Assembly (NCBI GenBank): GCA_015183035.1
Contig: JACZZP010000011.1
Span: 1 to 64,000 of the forward strand
Reading direction: 5' to 3'
Length of the DNA: 64,000 bases
From: Meloidogyne chitwoodi
Lineage: Eukaryota; Nematoda; Chromadorea; Rhabditida; Meloidogynidae
The number at the start of each line of letters is the position of its first letter. The stretch's first letter is position 1. Positions 10,046 to 23,033 of the stretch are shown here, one piece after another. The position numbers and the translations under genes are program-made. The notes beneath the pieces were generated by a model. It was not told the DNA's origin. It worked only from the letters and a program-made list of their open reading frames with translations, and ran no database searches.

Positions 10046-12406
10046 TCAGATTGGACGGTTCAGAAGGAATTGATTGAATACATGATCCATCTGTGGCGCT
10101 CGCCACTGCGGTGCCTTAAAAAATGATTGTCTTTATTAAAAATTAAGTTTTTTCAAAGAAAATCTAGTTACAAACCATGTGTCCAGCACCTCGCACTGAA
10201 AATTAATGAAAAATAAAAATAGGAAGAAATTTTTATTTAAATAATTAATTTTAAGATAGTTTAATATTTTTTAAACCAAAAAGAGAAAACATTTTTAATT
10301 TTATACCTGTTATAAAAGTTAACCCTTTAGCATAAATTGTCTTGAAGCCAGCAATTTGATGTCCAAACATCCACGGTTGCTTACCAACCACAAGCTTTAA
10401 TATAAAAATGATTAAAAAAATAAAAATTAAATACTTTAAGGCCTAAATGAGAGCAAAATTGCTGACCAAGCATAAAGTTACAAGCCATATCAGTATCTCC
10501 ATAATAAAGTAGAACTCGTACATGCGCTTTAATTATTTTTCTAACAAATTGAGCAGTGTCATCTAATAAATATAAATTTTGTAAAATTTATTCTTTGTTA
10601 AGAACCATATTGCTTCTGATAATTTTCTGTAATGTCATCACTGCAAATATCCCAGCGTCCAAGTTTATCGGGAACACGTAAAGCCTTTCGAACTAAATAA
10701 ATTTTAATAATAGTTTATTAGTTATGTTAAAAAACCTTCAGGTGTATTCATATATGTAGTCAACGCAGTATCTATTAAAAAAAATTTAAGCGGTTAATGA
10801 ATAAAATAAACCATTAAGGCAGGGAATTGAAGGAGATCCATGCAGAGCACCCTTAAAAATGTTTTAAAAATAAATAAAAAATCATTTTATAGAAAATTAA
10901 AACACATATGTATTGTATAATATTATTTAAAAACCTGAAGATTCCAACGCATTGTTTTTGTAGAGTTTGAGTAGAAACGGTGCAATAAATGTGAAGGAAT
11001 CAATCCTCGTTTAATGACTTCCATTTTTATTGAATTACGTCCAGGACTTGGATCTTTAAATTAAGCTTTTTCTTTTTTTTAATTATTTTATATAAGCTGA
11101 CCACAATCTCTATATAAATCATAAGGATTAAGACCACTATGCCATAAAAATTCAAATATATCTTCCACCTTTAAAATATACAATTTTTCTAAAATTTCTT
11201 ATTTTTCTAACCATTCGACCACAAGATTGACCAAGTCCTGATAAATCACAACCATCTTAAATTGAGAAATTTTTACTTTAATTTTTAATAAATATTTAAA
11301 ATTACCTATGCAGCCACGACAGCTGTAAAATTTTTAAAATTTTTAGAGCTTTGCCACTATAAAATACTTACCATTCCATTTCAAGTGTATTCCATATTTT
11401 CTGGTCAATTATTCCATGACCATAGGCAAAACGCACGGATGTGTCTATGTTCATTTTTGCGTTCATATAACCGTTGCCAATAGCCATTCCCTTTTAAGTA
11501 ATTCTTTTACCAAATTCCGAATGAACAAAAAATTCACACCTTAAAATTTATAGGAAAATCCGCCTGCCCGTCAACAATTCTAGCCCCAAGTGTTGGTACA
11601 TATACTCCACCATAAGATTCGCCAGTAATAAAGACTGAATGATTACGGAAGGTATTGTGACGTGCGAAAAATTGCTTGACAGACTCGTAGTTTTCCAAGG
11701 ATGTCTGATAAAATATAAACAAAAATTTCATACAAAGATCACCAAACCTGGTCATCATTTGTAGTTGTATTTCCATCTAAGGAATATGAGTAACCGACAC
11801 CAGCAGGTGCTTCAATAAACACAATGGATGCATATTTATTCCATGAATAAGGATTTTTATTTAAAGTTTTTCCATCTGCCCCTACAGTGTAAGGGCCTAA
11901 TTCACTGAATAAATTTAGGTGGATTAAATTTTTTAGACGTATTTAATAATTTTGAACTCTTACCTTAGTAAGCCATCCAATGAAGAACAACCAGGACCTC
12001 CATTGAACCAAAAAATCTGCAAAAATTGTGTTAATTTTAATAAAATGTTTTAGAATGATGTTTATGTACATAAATAATTTACAAACCAATGGATCTTTGA
12101 TTGGATCTCCTTGTGAAGTAACAAACCAATAATGAAGAAAATGTGTTTTTGATACTTGCAGGAACCCTTTAAAAGTTAACTTTTTAAATCATTTTTTAAA
12201 ATTTGAGTACCAGAATAATGCTTAAAATTTGGTTCGAAATTCAGGCCGGGTAATGACGTAATTTCATCAGTGTCCTTGTTAATTTTGTCACTTTTTGAAT
12301 CATCCTCAAAAATCAAATTATCCAGAAAATCGTCGATTCTTTCGAATTTTCCGAGAGTTGAACTTAATAAAATTAACAACAAATATTGAGGGTTTAGAGA
12401 AAACAT
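10046..12406 (-). CDS. Serine carboxypeptidase (S10, cathepsin A-like)
   Basis: The protein begins with a signal peptide ([19 protein letters not shown]). A propeptide-like acidic stretch leads to [15 protein letters not shown], the usual start of the mature S10 fold. The catalytic Ser lies in [13 protein letters not shown] (about 11600). The catalytic Asp lies in [12 protein letters not shown] (about 10490-10520). The catalytic His lies in VRGAGHMV, spliced to PQWRAPQ (10050-10200). The NGGPGCSS oxyanion region is at about 12000 and EAPAGVGYS at about 11800. The last residues are [10 protein letters not shown], with the stop at 10046. All triad residues are present, so an active lysosomal or secreted exopeptidase that trims C-terminal residues is expected. 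More than ten introns, mostly 40-90 bp, are inferred. Nematodes carry several such genes, and I cannot say which paralogue this is. Confidence 0.92.
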
Positions 12407-13189
12407 TTTTCAATTTACAATTCTGGTAAAAAATAAATTAATGGATATTGGGAAGAAATAAATAGATAAAGATAAGTATGTACATATGTCGTAAAAATGC
12501 TCAATCAATTATGTTCAACGTTCAAAAGTTAGTTGACCCTTACTAAAATTAGTTGAAAGTAGAGATAATCAAAAAACCTTTCTCTGAATGTTTATTATAA
12601 GTATAGTCATCGGTAGAAGAAAAAAATGAAGTAGATGGACAACTGTTGATACTAATTTAAAAAATTCGTATAGTACTTTCTTTTTAACCACCACCATTCA
12701 CTCTCTTTTCTTCTTCACCTACAAATAGTCAAGAGACATATGGCCATACATTCATCTATGTATTGCAATAAAAATTAGCAAAAATAATTTATTTGTTAAA
12801 GCACAAAATATAATTAGTAATGGAATATATGTTTTATAATAGTAATACAAACATGACATAAATTGAGATATCCAAATTAGGCGAAAATATTTAATATTTT
12901 CTAGGTGAATTATCAGTTTTACATTTTGAGACTGAAAAAGAATAAGGCCAGTAAGACAAAAGGCACTAAATTATAAAATTAATCAAAACAACAAAATAGA
13001 GTGGATAAATTGGATATTAAAGTCGAATATCTTTTATAAATTACTATGTTAAAAGTAGTTTTTGAACATATATATAATTATAATCAAAAATTCTTACTTT
13101 CTCTAAAATTTTCTCCATTGTTTAAAACTCGTTAATCCTCCATAGACCAATTGATTTGAAAGTATCGATTTTCCCATAAAGTAACTCCA
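12407..13189. other. Intergenic, AT-rich
   Basis: This lies between the upstream (5') side of the carboxypeptidase and the 3' end of mig-2, both transcribed leftward. It should contain the carboxypeptidase promoter. I see no open reading frame with family resemblance, no RNA gene and no clear repeat. Confidence 0.5.
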
Positions 13190-14029
13190 TCAGAGAACTG
13201 CACATCTTCGCCTAATTCTTGGCTTTGGCGTAATCACAGCACGAACCGCTTCTTCAAATACAGCAGAGAGGCCTTGTTGTGTTAGAGCACTAAAAAATTA
13301 TTTAACCAATCTAGAGAATAAAGAAATGACCTGCATTCACAATACGCGTACGCTTTGATTTTTGCCGCAACCTTTTGGCACTGTGCTCGGGTGATTGGTA
13401 TTTTCTTTTCATTTTGGAGTGCTCTAAGAGTTGCTGGATCATCTCTTAAATCAATTTTTGTGCCTAAAACAACAAATTTTTCTTAAAATTTGAACTTTAA
13501 AAATCAAATTTGTTAAATTAAAAAAATATTGACATATAAAAAAGAAAACAAACCAACAAGAACAATCGGTATAGACTCGGTGCAATATTGTCTAATTTCA
13601 GGAATCCACTTTGTGATGACATTGTCAAATGAAACTAATAATTTTTACTTCTATGAAAGATTTTTCAAAAAAAAAACCTGGAGAAACTACACTAAAGCAG
13701 AGAATGAAAACATCTGTTTGTGGATAACTGAGGGGACGCAATCTGTCATAATCCTCCTGACCGGCTGTGTCCCAAAGTCCTAAATTAACAGAGTGGCCAT
13801 CAACTGTTATTGGTGCTGAATAGTTGTCAAAAACGGTTGGAACGTATTCCCTTTAATTTTTTGCTGAAATTAAAAGTAAAAATAACAAACCTAGGAAAAG
13901 AATCAGTAGTATATGAGATAAGCATACAAGTCTTCCCAACAGTGCCTGAAATAATAAATATAAATAAACAATTAATTAAATACCATCGCCAACAACAACA
14001 CATTTTATTTGTCTAATAGGAGAAGACAT
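13190..14029 (-). CDS. mig-2: Rho-family GTPase MIG-2
   Basis: Start ATG at 14029. The N-terminus [16 protein letters not shown] carries the three-residue SSP extension before the P-loop that distinguishes MIG-2 from Rac and Cdc42. Also visible are [12 protein letters not shown] (switch I), [20 protein letters not shown] (switch II), VVSPVSFDNV, VLVGTKIDL (guanine specificity), [10 protein letters not shown], and a C-terminus RIRRRCAVL. The final CAVL is a CAAX box ending in Leu, which predicts geranylgeranylation, preceded by a basic membrane-targeting stretch. MIG-2 is a Rac-like/Mtl GTPase that controls cell migration and axon guidance. The length, about 200 residues, is normal. It is divergently transcribed from the ATP synthase g gene. 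Confidence 0.93.
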
Positions 14030-14144
14030 ATAAATTTAAATGGTGATTGATAAAATATTTTCTTATTGAAGATCTAAAAGTTTTATTACAATAATTCAAT
14101 ATTCTTATAATAGAAAGTTGAACCAATATTTTGCACATACCAGG

Positions 14145-14350
14145 AATTAGAAAGTTACTCGGTTTTCCCGTTCCGGCCGGTTATTGAATTCCCGGTCCTT
14201 TTTCCCGGATTCCCGATTTCTCGGTCGGGACCCGCTTTTTTTGGATCTGAAAAAACGGGAATTCCCGATTTTTCCGGTCCCTCCCGGTCATTCCATTCTT
14301 AAATTTCCCGTCTCCCGGTCCCGGGTTTTCAAAATTCCTATCTCTAGTAG
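14145..14350. repeat. GC-rich interspersed repeat with CCCGG motifs
   Basis: About 200 bp of strikingly GC-rich sequence sits in AT-rich surroundings, with many copies of (T)TCCCGG, CGGGAATTCCCG and CCCGGTCCCGGG, and short self-complementary words. It does not translate to anything recognisable and lies in the divergent promoter interval between mig-2 (13190-14029) and ATP synthase g (14389). The right end reads GGTTTTCAAAATTCCTATCT, which resembles ends of short hAT-type elements. I did not find a matching left end or a target duplication, so the class is unassigned. Confidence 0.55.
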
Positions 14351-14388
14351 TAAAAATTTCATATATTTTAATAATCTTTTTTAGTAAA

Positions 14389-15169
14389 ATGGCCACGCAA
14401 AGTCCTAGTTTGTTAGAGAAGATTGCAAGAAACCTTGCAGTATTATATCGGTATCATGTTGTGCAAAAAGGGCCTCGTCGAATGGAAATGCTTAAAAAGG
14501 TTTGGGAACGCGAACTGGCTCCACCTATGCCGAAAGATTGGCCACAGGTTTTATTATTTTTATTTTTTGTAATTTATATTAATTTCTAGATTAAACAAGA
14601 TTTTGCATTATTGACCAAGAGAATCGAAACTGAAGCGTATCGCGATCTGAAAGTCAAGGTAGCATTTCATAGTATTCTTAGTTTGAAATCATCACTAGAG
14701 GTTGATGTTTTTCAAAACATTGACCTCTTATCTTGATTTAAAGGCAAAAATGAAAAATATGCGAAAATTATTGATATAGAATTCTTAAAATAATTGCTAG
14801 AATTTCAGTCCCGACGAAAATCGGTTTATATATGTACGGTTTCTAGATCAAAATATGCTGGTTGCGAATTTTATCTCGTATTTTGTTATTTTAATTTGTT
14901 TTCAGAAAAATTTTATTTGTAAAGTTAATTCTTGTTTCAAAGGAATTTCTGGTTTATTCTGCTGTCGCTTTGGAGATTTTCCTTTGGTTCTTTGTTGGCG
15001 AGCAGATAGGTCGGTGGAATATGTCCGGCTACGTGATTCCAGCAACTTACCTTGATCCGGTATTCATATTAATTGCATTCTTACATAAACAAAATAATTT
15101 ATCTTTAAGAAAGCTGTTAAATTCATGAAGAACTTCAAACCAGAGGACAAGACAGAGCTGGCAGCCTAA
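14389..15169 (+). CDS. ATP5MG: Mitochondrial ATP synthase subunit g
   Basis: Four exons (14389-14548, about 14590-14658, about 14943-15058 and 15110-15169) encode about 134 residues. Hallmarks are the N-terminal amphipathic region, ELAPPMPKDWP, and the single membrane helix VALEIFLWFFVGEQIG. That helix contains the G-x-x-x-G-like face used for dimerisation and is followed by GYVIPATYLDP. Subunit g sits in the Fo peripheral region of the mitochondrial inner membrane and stabilises ATP synthase dimers that shape cristae. The length is normal for the animal protein. The ATG at 14389 is the first in frame and gives the expected N-terminus. The gene for its dimer partner, subunit e, lies at 59862-60577. 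Confidence 0.88.
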
Positions 15170-15484
15170 ACAGCAAAGATGATTTGATAGGATATTTTCT
15201 GTTAGAATTAAATACAAATTCATGTTTTTTAATTTTAGTTGGCTAATTTAAAACAATAAGAGTCGAGTTTTGTTCTCTGAAAAGTTCGTTCATACGGTGT
15301 TTGTTTGCAGTACTTCAAATTTGAAATACCTTAATAAAAATTAAAATACTTTAAGAAAATCTTTCACACTTTATCATAATTTTTTAATAGTAAAAAGTTT
15401 TCGTATTTTTATCCTACAGAATATGATGATTGGAATAAAAACTATTATAAATTTAGCCCTTCTATCGATTTATGATTCAAGAAC

Positions 15485-17553
<2,069 letters not shown>

Positions 17554-18065
17554 TATTATAAAGCTCCAAAATGGAATAGAATTATTATTATAAATATTAT
17601 ATTTAATTTAAAGTAAAAGAATTTAAGCAGTAAATAAAAGTTTTAATATAATTTTAATCCAATGCAAAAAAAGGCAAAAGATTAAAGATCATTGTATCGC
17701 TAAGGTGAGAGCACAAGCCATTTAATCGCAAATAAATATCAGCGAACTATTAAATCTGACTTTCCGACTTTTCGTCAAAGAATTTTACGTCAGCGGACAA
17801 TGGTGAAAAAAATTTTGTATAAATATGGGATTCTTTTTGAGATAGTTACTTATTTGTTAATAGGAAAGAAAGTCTTGACATAAGGCCATGACGAATTGTC
17901 AGTTGACTAAAGACTATTGTATTTTTTACCAAGTTTTTTAGCGTTCCAATTGAGCGCGAAGCAATCAAGAAAACGGCATCAATTGATACAAGATATGAAT
18001 TTATTTCCTTATTAAATTTTTTTTTAATTAATTGTTAATTATATTTCTACTTTTACTATATTCTT
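17554..18065. promoter_or_regulatory. Divergent intergenic region between V-ATPase B and SCOT
   Basis: 512 bp separate two genes transcribed away from each other, so both promoters must lie here or very near. The sequence is AT-rich. I see no clear TATA-like arrangement, tandem motif or RNA gene. Confidence 0.4.
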
Positions 18066-20482
18066 ATGTTGCGATTTTCACTATATTCCTTATCTTGTCA
18101 AAAACTGGTTAATTTATCTAATTAATATTATTTAAGTATTTTAACAGAAAAATTGTTTGCCACATAGATTCTATACAAATACGCATAACAATTTAAAAAT
18201 TTTTAACAATGCGGTTGATGCAATACGTGATATTCCAAGCGGTGCAACTTTGTTAGTAGGAGGTCGTAAGTGTTAGTTTTTATCAACTAATTATATGTTG
18301 TAGGTTTTGGTCTTTGCGGAATTCCAGAAAACCTAATTGCTGCACTTGTGAATAGCCATGTTAGAAACTTAGTTTGTGTGAGTAACAATGCTGGTGTTGA
18401 CGATTTTGGACTTGGATTATTGTACATCTTGCTCCATTTAATTGTTTGTTCTTTCTAACTTTTAAGGTTAAAATCAGGTCAAGTGCGAAAAATGATCTCT
18501 TCTTACGTGGGAGAAAATGCCGAATTTGCAAGAAAATATTTGGATGGCGAATTAGAATTGGAATTTACACCACAAGGCAAGCGAATTCAAATTCTTAATA
18601 CAGTTATAAAAATTATTCTTCTGAAGAGAATTAAATTTTTCAGGTACTCTTGCTGAAAGAATACGTGCCGGTGGCGCGGGTATTCCTGCATTTTATACAC
18701 CAACCGGTTATGGAACCTTCATACAAACAGGAGGAACCCCAATAAAATATAGTAATACAGAGAAGGGAAAAATTGAACTTGCTAGTAGTTCAAAAGAGGT
18801 TTAGTAAATTATATATTTTTATTGTAAATCTTTATTAGACGAGGACATTCAATGGAATCAATTTTGTTTTGGAAAATGCAATTCGAGGTAAACAATTAAA
18901 AATCTATAAAACGCAATTAGAAACTAAAAATATAAACCATATCACAATAACAACGGGTTTCATTTAGATTTTTTTAAAATATTTCTTCCAAGGTGATTAC
19001 TCTCTAATAAAAGCGTGGAAGGCTGATAAACTTGGAAATCTCGTTTTTAGGTTTCATCTATATTTTTTTATTTCTATTATTTACATTAAGGGCCACAGCT
19101 GCTAATTTTAATATTCCGATGAGTAAAGCAAGTGGTATTTATTAAAAATAATAAAAATATTTCATGTCCGTTTTTTATATCTAATGATCAAAAATCAGAT
19201 TAAGGATTTAAAAAAATAAAAAATCACAGATAGGTAATTTTAATAATTAAGCTTTAGATTGTACAATTGTAGAAGTTGAGGAATTAGTCGAAGTTGGACA
19301 AATCTTGCCAGAAGAGGTGACTACTCTTTTAACATATTTTGTCTATTCTATTTTTTAGGTTCATGTTCCTTCAATTTATTGTCACCGGATTGTTGTGAGT
19401 GAAAACTATAAGAAACCGTTTGAAAAGCTAATTTTCAATGATTCGTCGAAGAAAAGTATGGATGGAAGTACAGATCAGTTAGAGAATGTTAGAGAGATAA
19501 TTGCACGTCGAGCAGCTTTGGAATTCCAAGATGGAATGTATGGTGAGAAATGGAATAGATTTAAGACAAATCCAACTTTTAATTTAAGTAAATCTTGGAA
19601 TTGGTATTCCGACACTTTGTCCAAATTATTTAACAAAGGATATTCGTGTTTATCTTCAATCCGAAAATGGCGTTATTGGCGTGGTTATTTTTTATATAAA
19701 ATTAAAATTCATTTCTTTTAGGGTCCATATCCAAATCCAGGAGAGGAAGATCCTGATAAAATTAATGCAGGAAAGGAGGCCATCACCTTTTTACCGGGTG
19801 CCGCTATCTTCGGTTCGGATGAATCTTTTGCTATGATACGTGGAGGACACATTGACTTAACCTTGTTGGGCGGTTTGCAGGTGTCAAAAGTCGGGGATCT
19901 TGCTAATTGGATGATTCCCGGTAAAATGGTCAAAGGAATGGGTGGAGCAATGGATTTGGTCAGATTACTTTTAAGGAATTACTATATTTTTGATTTTTCG
20001 AATTGTAGGTTTCTGTGCCTGATTCAAGAGTTGTAGTCACGATGGAGCATACGGCAAAAGGCGGTGCACCGAAAATTTTGGATGAGTGTACACTTCCTTT
20101 GACAGGTTTAATAATCTAGATCAAGAATTAAATTTATAATTTCAGGGAAGGGTGTAGTGTCAAGGATAATAACGGAAAAGGTAAATTAGTACTTGTCAGA
20201 TTTATTTTAGATATCTAGAAGATCTGTTAAGATATAAATATCTTAATATTCTTACAATTAGCGGGATGGAGAAAAAAGCAAAATGATTAACAAACTATAC
20301 TTTTAGGCAGTTTTTGACGTAAATAAATCTGATGGATTGACACTCGTTGAAGTATACAGTGACTGTTCAGTTCAAGATGTTGTTCAAACAACTGGTTGCG
20401 ACTTTAAGGTTTTTTTAAATATCCTCCAAGTGTAGTTTTCCTTCAGATTTCTGAGAACCTGAAATCCATGGGTCAGGCATAA
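18066..20482 (+). CDS. OXCT1: Succinyl-CoA:3-ketoacid CoA transferase, mitochondrial (SCOT)
   Basis: The start at 18066 gives [14 protein letters not shown], an amphipathic, mitochondrial-presequence-like N-terminus. The alpha half follows: [47 protein letters not shown]. The linker and beta half are also present: [20 protein letters not shown], the catalytic glutamate in [33 protein letters not shown] and [15 protein letters not shown]. The stop is at 20482 after SMGQA. The enzyme moves CoA from succinyl-CoA to acetoacetate, allowing ketone bodies to be oxidised. The length, about 510 residues, and the catalytic residue are normal. There are about 12 introns, several only 40-60 bp; one exon junction (about 19543) sits within the [12 protein letters not shown] block. 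Confidence 0.95.
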
Positions 20483-20793
20483 ATGAAAATGATTTTGAAA
20501 TTGACTTATGATGTAATTGTGATATAAGTATATATTTAATTATATTTAAATAAGTATTGAGATTTTAATAAAATAATAAAACACGTGTCAAATCAAAAAA
20601 TGATCAATTTTAATTTGTTAAATGTCAACAATGCGACCGTTACGTGATCCTCTGATTCCCAAATTTTTTTATTTTTTAAGCAAAAATTTGAATGTGAGTC
20701 AAGGGAATCAATCATAGTAATTAATCATGAAATGAAAGTTGTTAATTCTAACAATCTATTCACAAAATACATAAAAATGAGACGAATAAAATA

Positions 20794-22674
20794 TTAATTA
20801 TTAATAGATTTAAATGCTTCATCTCTAAGCCGTCTATATGTGCCGGTTAATTCTCCCATTCCCGTTTTTAGTCCGTTAGTCACATAAGCAATTACTAGTT
20901 GATCCTCTGGTGACATCATCACTGAAGTCCCACCGAAACCAGGATGCCCAAATAACCATTTTCCCTAAAAATAAGAGTTTCTTTTACTTTAATAGAGTTA
21001 AACTAAATCAAAATACCTTCTTGCATGGATGTTTTTCATACATAAAACCATTTCCCTTGCTCACGGGTATCATCAGCACATAGTCACAATTGTCTACCAT
21101 TTGAGGACGACTAATGTGTTCGAGTGTTTTACGTGACAAAAACTCGCCAGAAAGAAGCAATGCGAAAATACGTGCTACCAGAATTTTTTAAATATTTTTA
21201 TAAAATAAATAACCCAAGTCTTTGGCCTTTCCAACTCCCAAAGCTCCAGCTTGTTCAATAGGAAAAAGTGCTGGATTATTAAATGTGCATGTTTTCTTAA
21301 AGTTTAAAATATGTACATATAAATTACAAAAATCAATAGTATATTTAATACATGTGTGATTTTTAGAAATATTCGACAAAGAATATTTTCTTAATCGTAC
21401 CAAGAAATAAAAATTTAATTTCAACAACAATTTTCTTGAAAATTATTAAATCTCCCACCGAATTAATATTGATCCATTCCGGATTTCTAGCCATACGAGA
21501 GCGTAAAGTGTTTTTGGTTCGAATGTGCAAAATACTAAGCATGGCCAATGTTCGTGGATCATATAAAACTTCTCGGATGATGTACATATAACCGGGCATT
21601 GTGAGACCTATAAATTTATTGCTCAAACGTTCTTTCTCACTTTAAAAAGTTGACGTGACTCATGGAGTTGGTAATTAGTTAAAATAATATTAGTCTAGTT
21701 GAATCTTCTAAAGCACATTGACTTAATCTTACTCACGTGAAACACTATATGATTCAGCCTGAGAAAGGCCCAAGTGGAAGTCAATACCTGAAAGTAAAGA
21801 TTACTTACATATTTTAAGAGGAGAGTCACTTACCATACTTTTCAGTAATTTCCTCACGTACAAACTCAGCCATGCTTCGACCTTTTGAGTCGAGTCTTCG
21901 AACTTAATTAATTGATACAATATTTAAATCATCTATGTATCACCTAATTGATCGGTGAGCCAGCCAAAAGAAACAGCATGGTAACCACTTTTTGTACTCA
22001 GTAAATGAAAATTAGTTTAATTGTTAATTAAAAAATATATTAATAACTGGTTTCCAGTTAGGTTTTTGTCGTTCAAGTATTGTTGAAATTTTCTTTGGAT
22101 TGGAAAGAGCATCTTCGACAAGGATTGGTATATCCAGTGCAGCCAATCCTGCCTTATGGTTGAGAAGATCTTCTATTGTCACTCGTTCCTTGCCATTTTG
22201 AGCAAATTCGGGCCAGAATTTAGCAACAAAATCTGAATAAGCGATCGAATTCCTCTCGACGAGCATATGCACTGCAAGAGCCGCGACAGCCTTTTATATT
22301 ATTTCTACGTATATAATGGGTTGAAAATATCACTCTAGAGAGGTGATAACAAATATACTAATTACCTTTGAGGATGAAAATAAAATAGTGCGCGTACTAT
22401 CAGTCCATTTTGCCAAAGAAGACTTGTCTGAATAGCTATAAAATATAAAAATTTTTCTAATATTTTTAAAAATATAAATCAACCCCCCAAATAAGTCAAC
22501 CACTAATTGACCATTCCAAAAGATAGCAACCGATGCACCTTCTCGCTCCCAGCCATCTGAGAAGTTTCTCCTTTATGAATAAAAACAATTAACAAAAATA
22601 ACTAACATAACCTGCCTAAACACTTTTTCTACATTGGCAAATTTTGGAACACATCGGCCAAATACTTGCACCAT
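20794..22674 (-). CDS. Serine beta-lactamase-like hydrolase (LACTB/LACT family)
   Basis: From [10 protein letters not shown] at 22674 the protein shows [17 protein letters not shown], the nucleophile motif FSSSKAVAAL (S-x-x-K), then [15 protein letters not shown], the general-base region YHAVSFGW and the third motif [13 protein letters not shown] in place of KTG. The C-terminus is DEAFKSINN at 20794. These motifs are typical of the beta-lactamase-fold esterases (class C/family VIII-like) that nematodes carry as lact genes. Substrates are unknown. No signal peptide is obvious at this start, so an upstream exon carrying one is possible. About nine introns are inferred. All three active-site motifs are intact, so it is probably catalytically active. 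Confidence 0.88.
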
Positions 22675-23033
22675 TAAATTTTTAGGTGATTCAAATTGAA
22701 TGCTAGAAGTGGTTCAGCATTATGCACAACAAAAGGCAGTCAGAGTGCATTCTGGCCGCAAACCTGTTTTTATCCAAAGAGAACAACATACTTGCCTCTT
22801 TTAAAAAAGGAAAAATAGTTGCAGTTATGTAAAAAAAATATATTGTGCAATCATCTTTCACAATTATTGTTTAAATATCAAAACAAGTTAAAATTATCAA
22901 AAGTAAAATCAAAAATAAATATAAAATATTTATAATGGACAAATAAAGAGGAGATACATAATTAAAGACTCAATCACATTTAACCTATATGAATTTTGAT
23001 TCTTCTTCTTTATGCTAATTTAGTCTTCTTACA
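22675..23033. other. Intergenic, AT-rich
   Basis: This is the 5' side of the beta-lactamase-like gene and the 3' side of GHITM, both read leftward. I see no gene or repeat. Confidence 0.5.
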
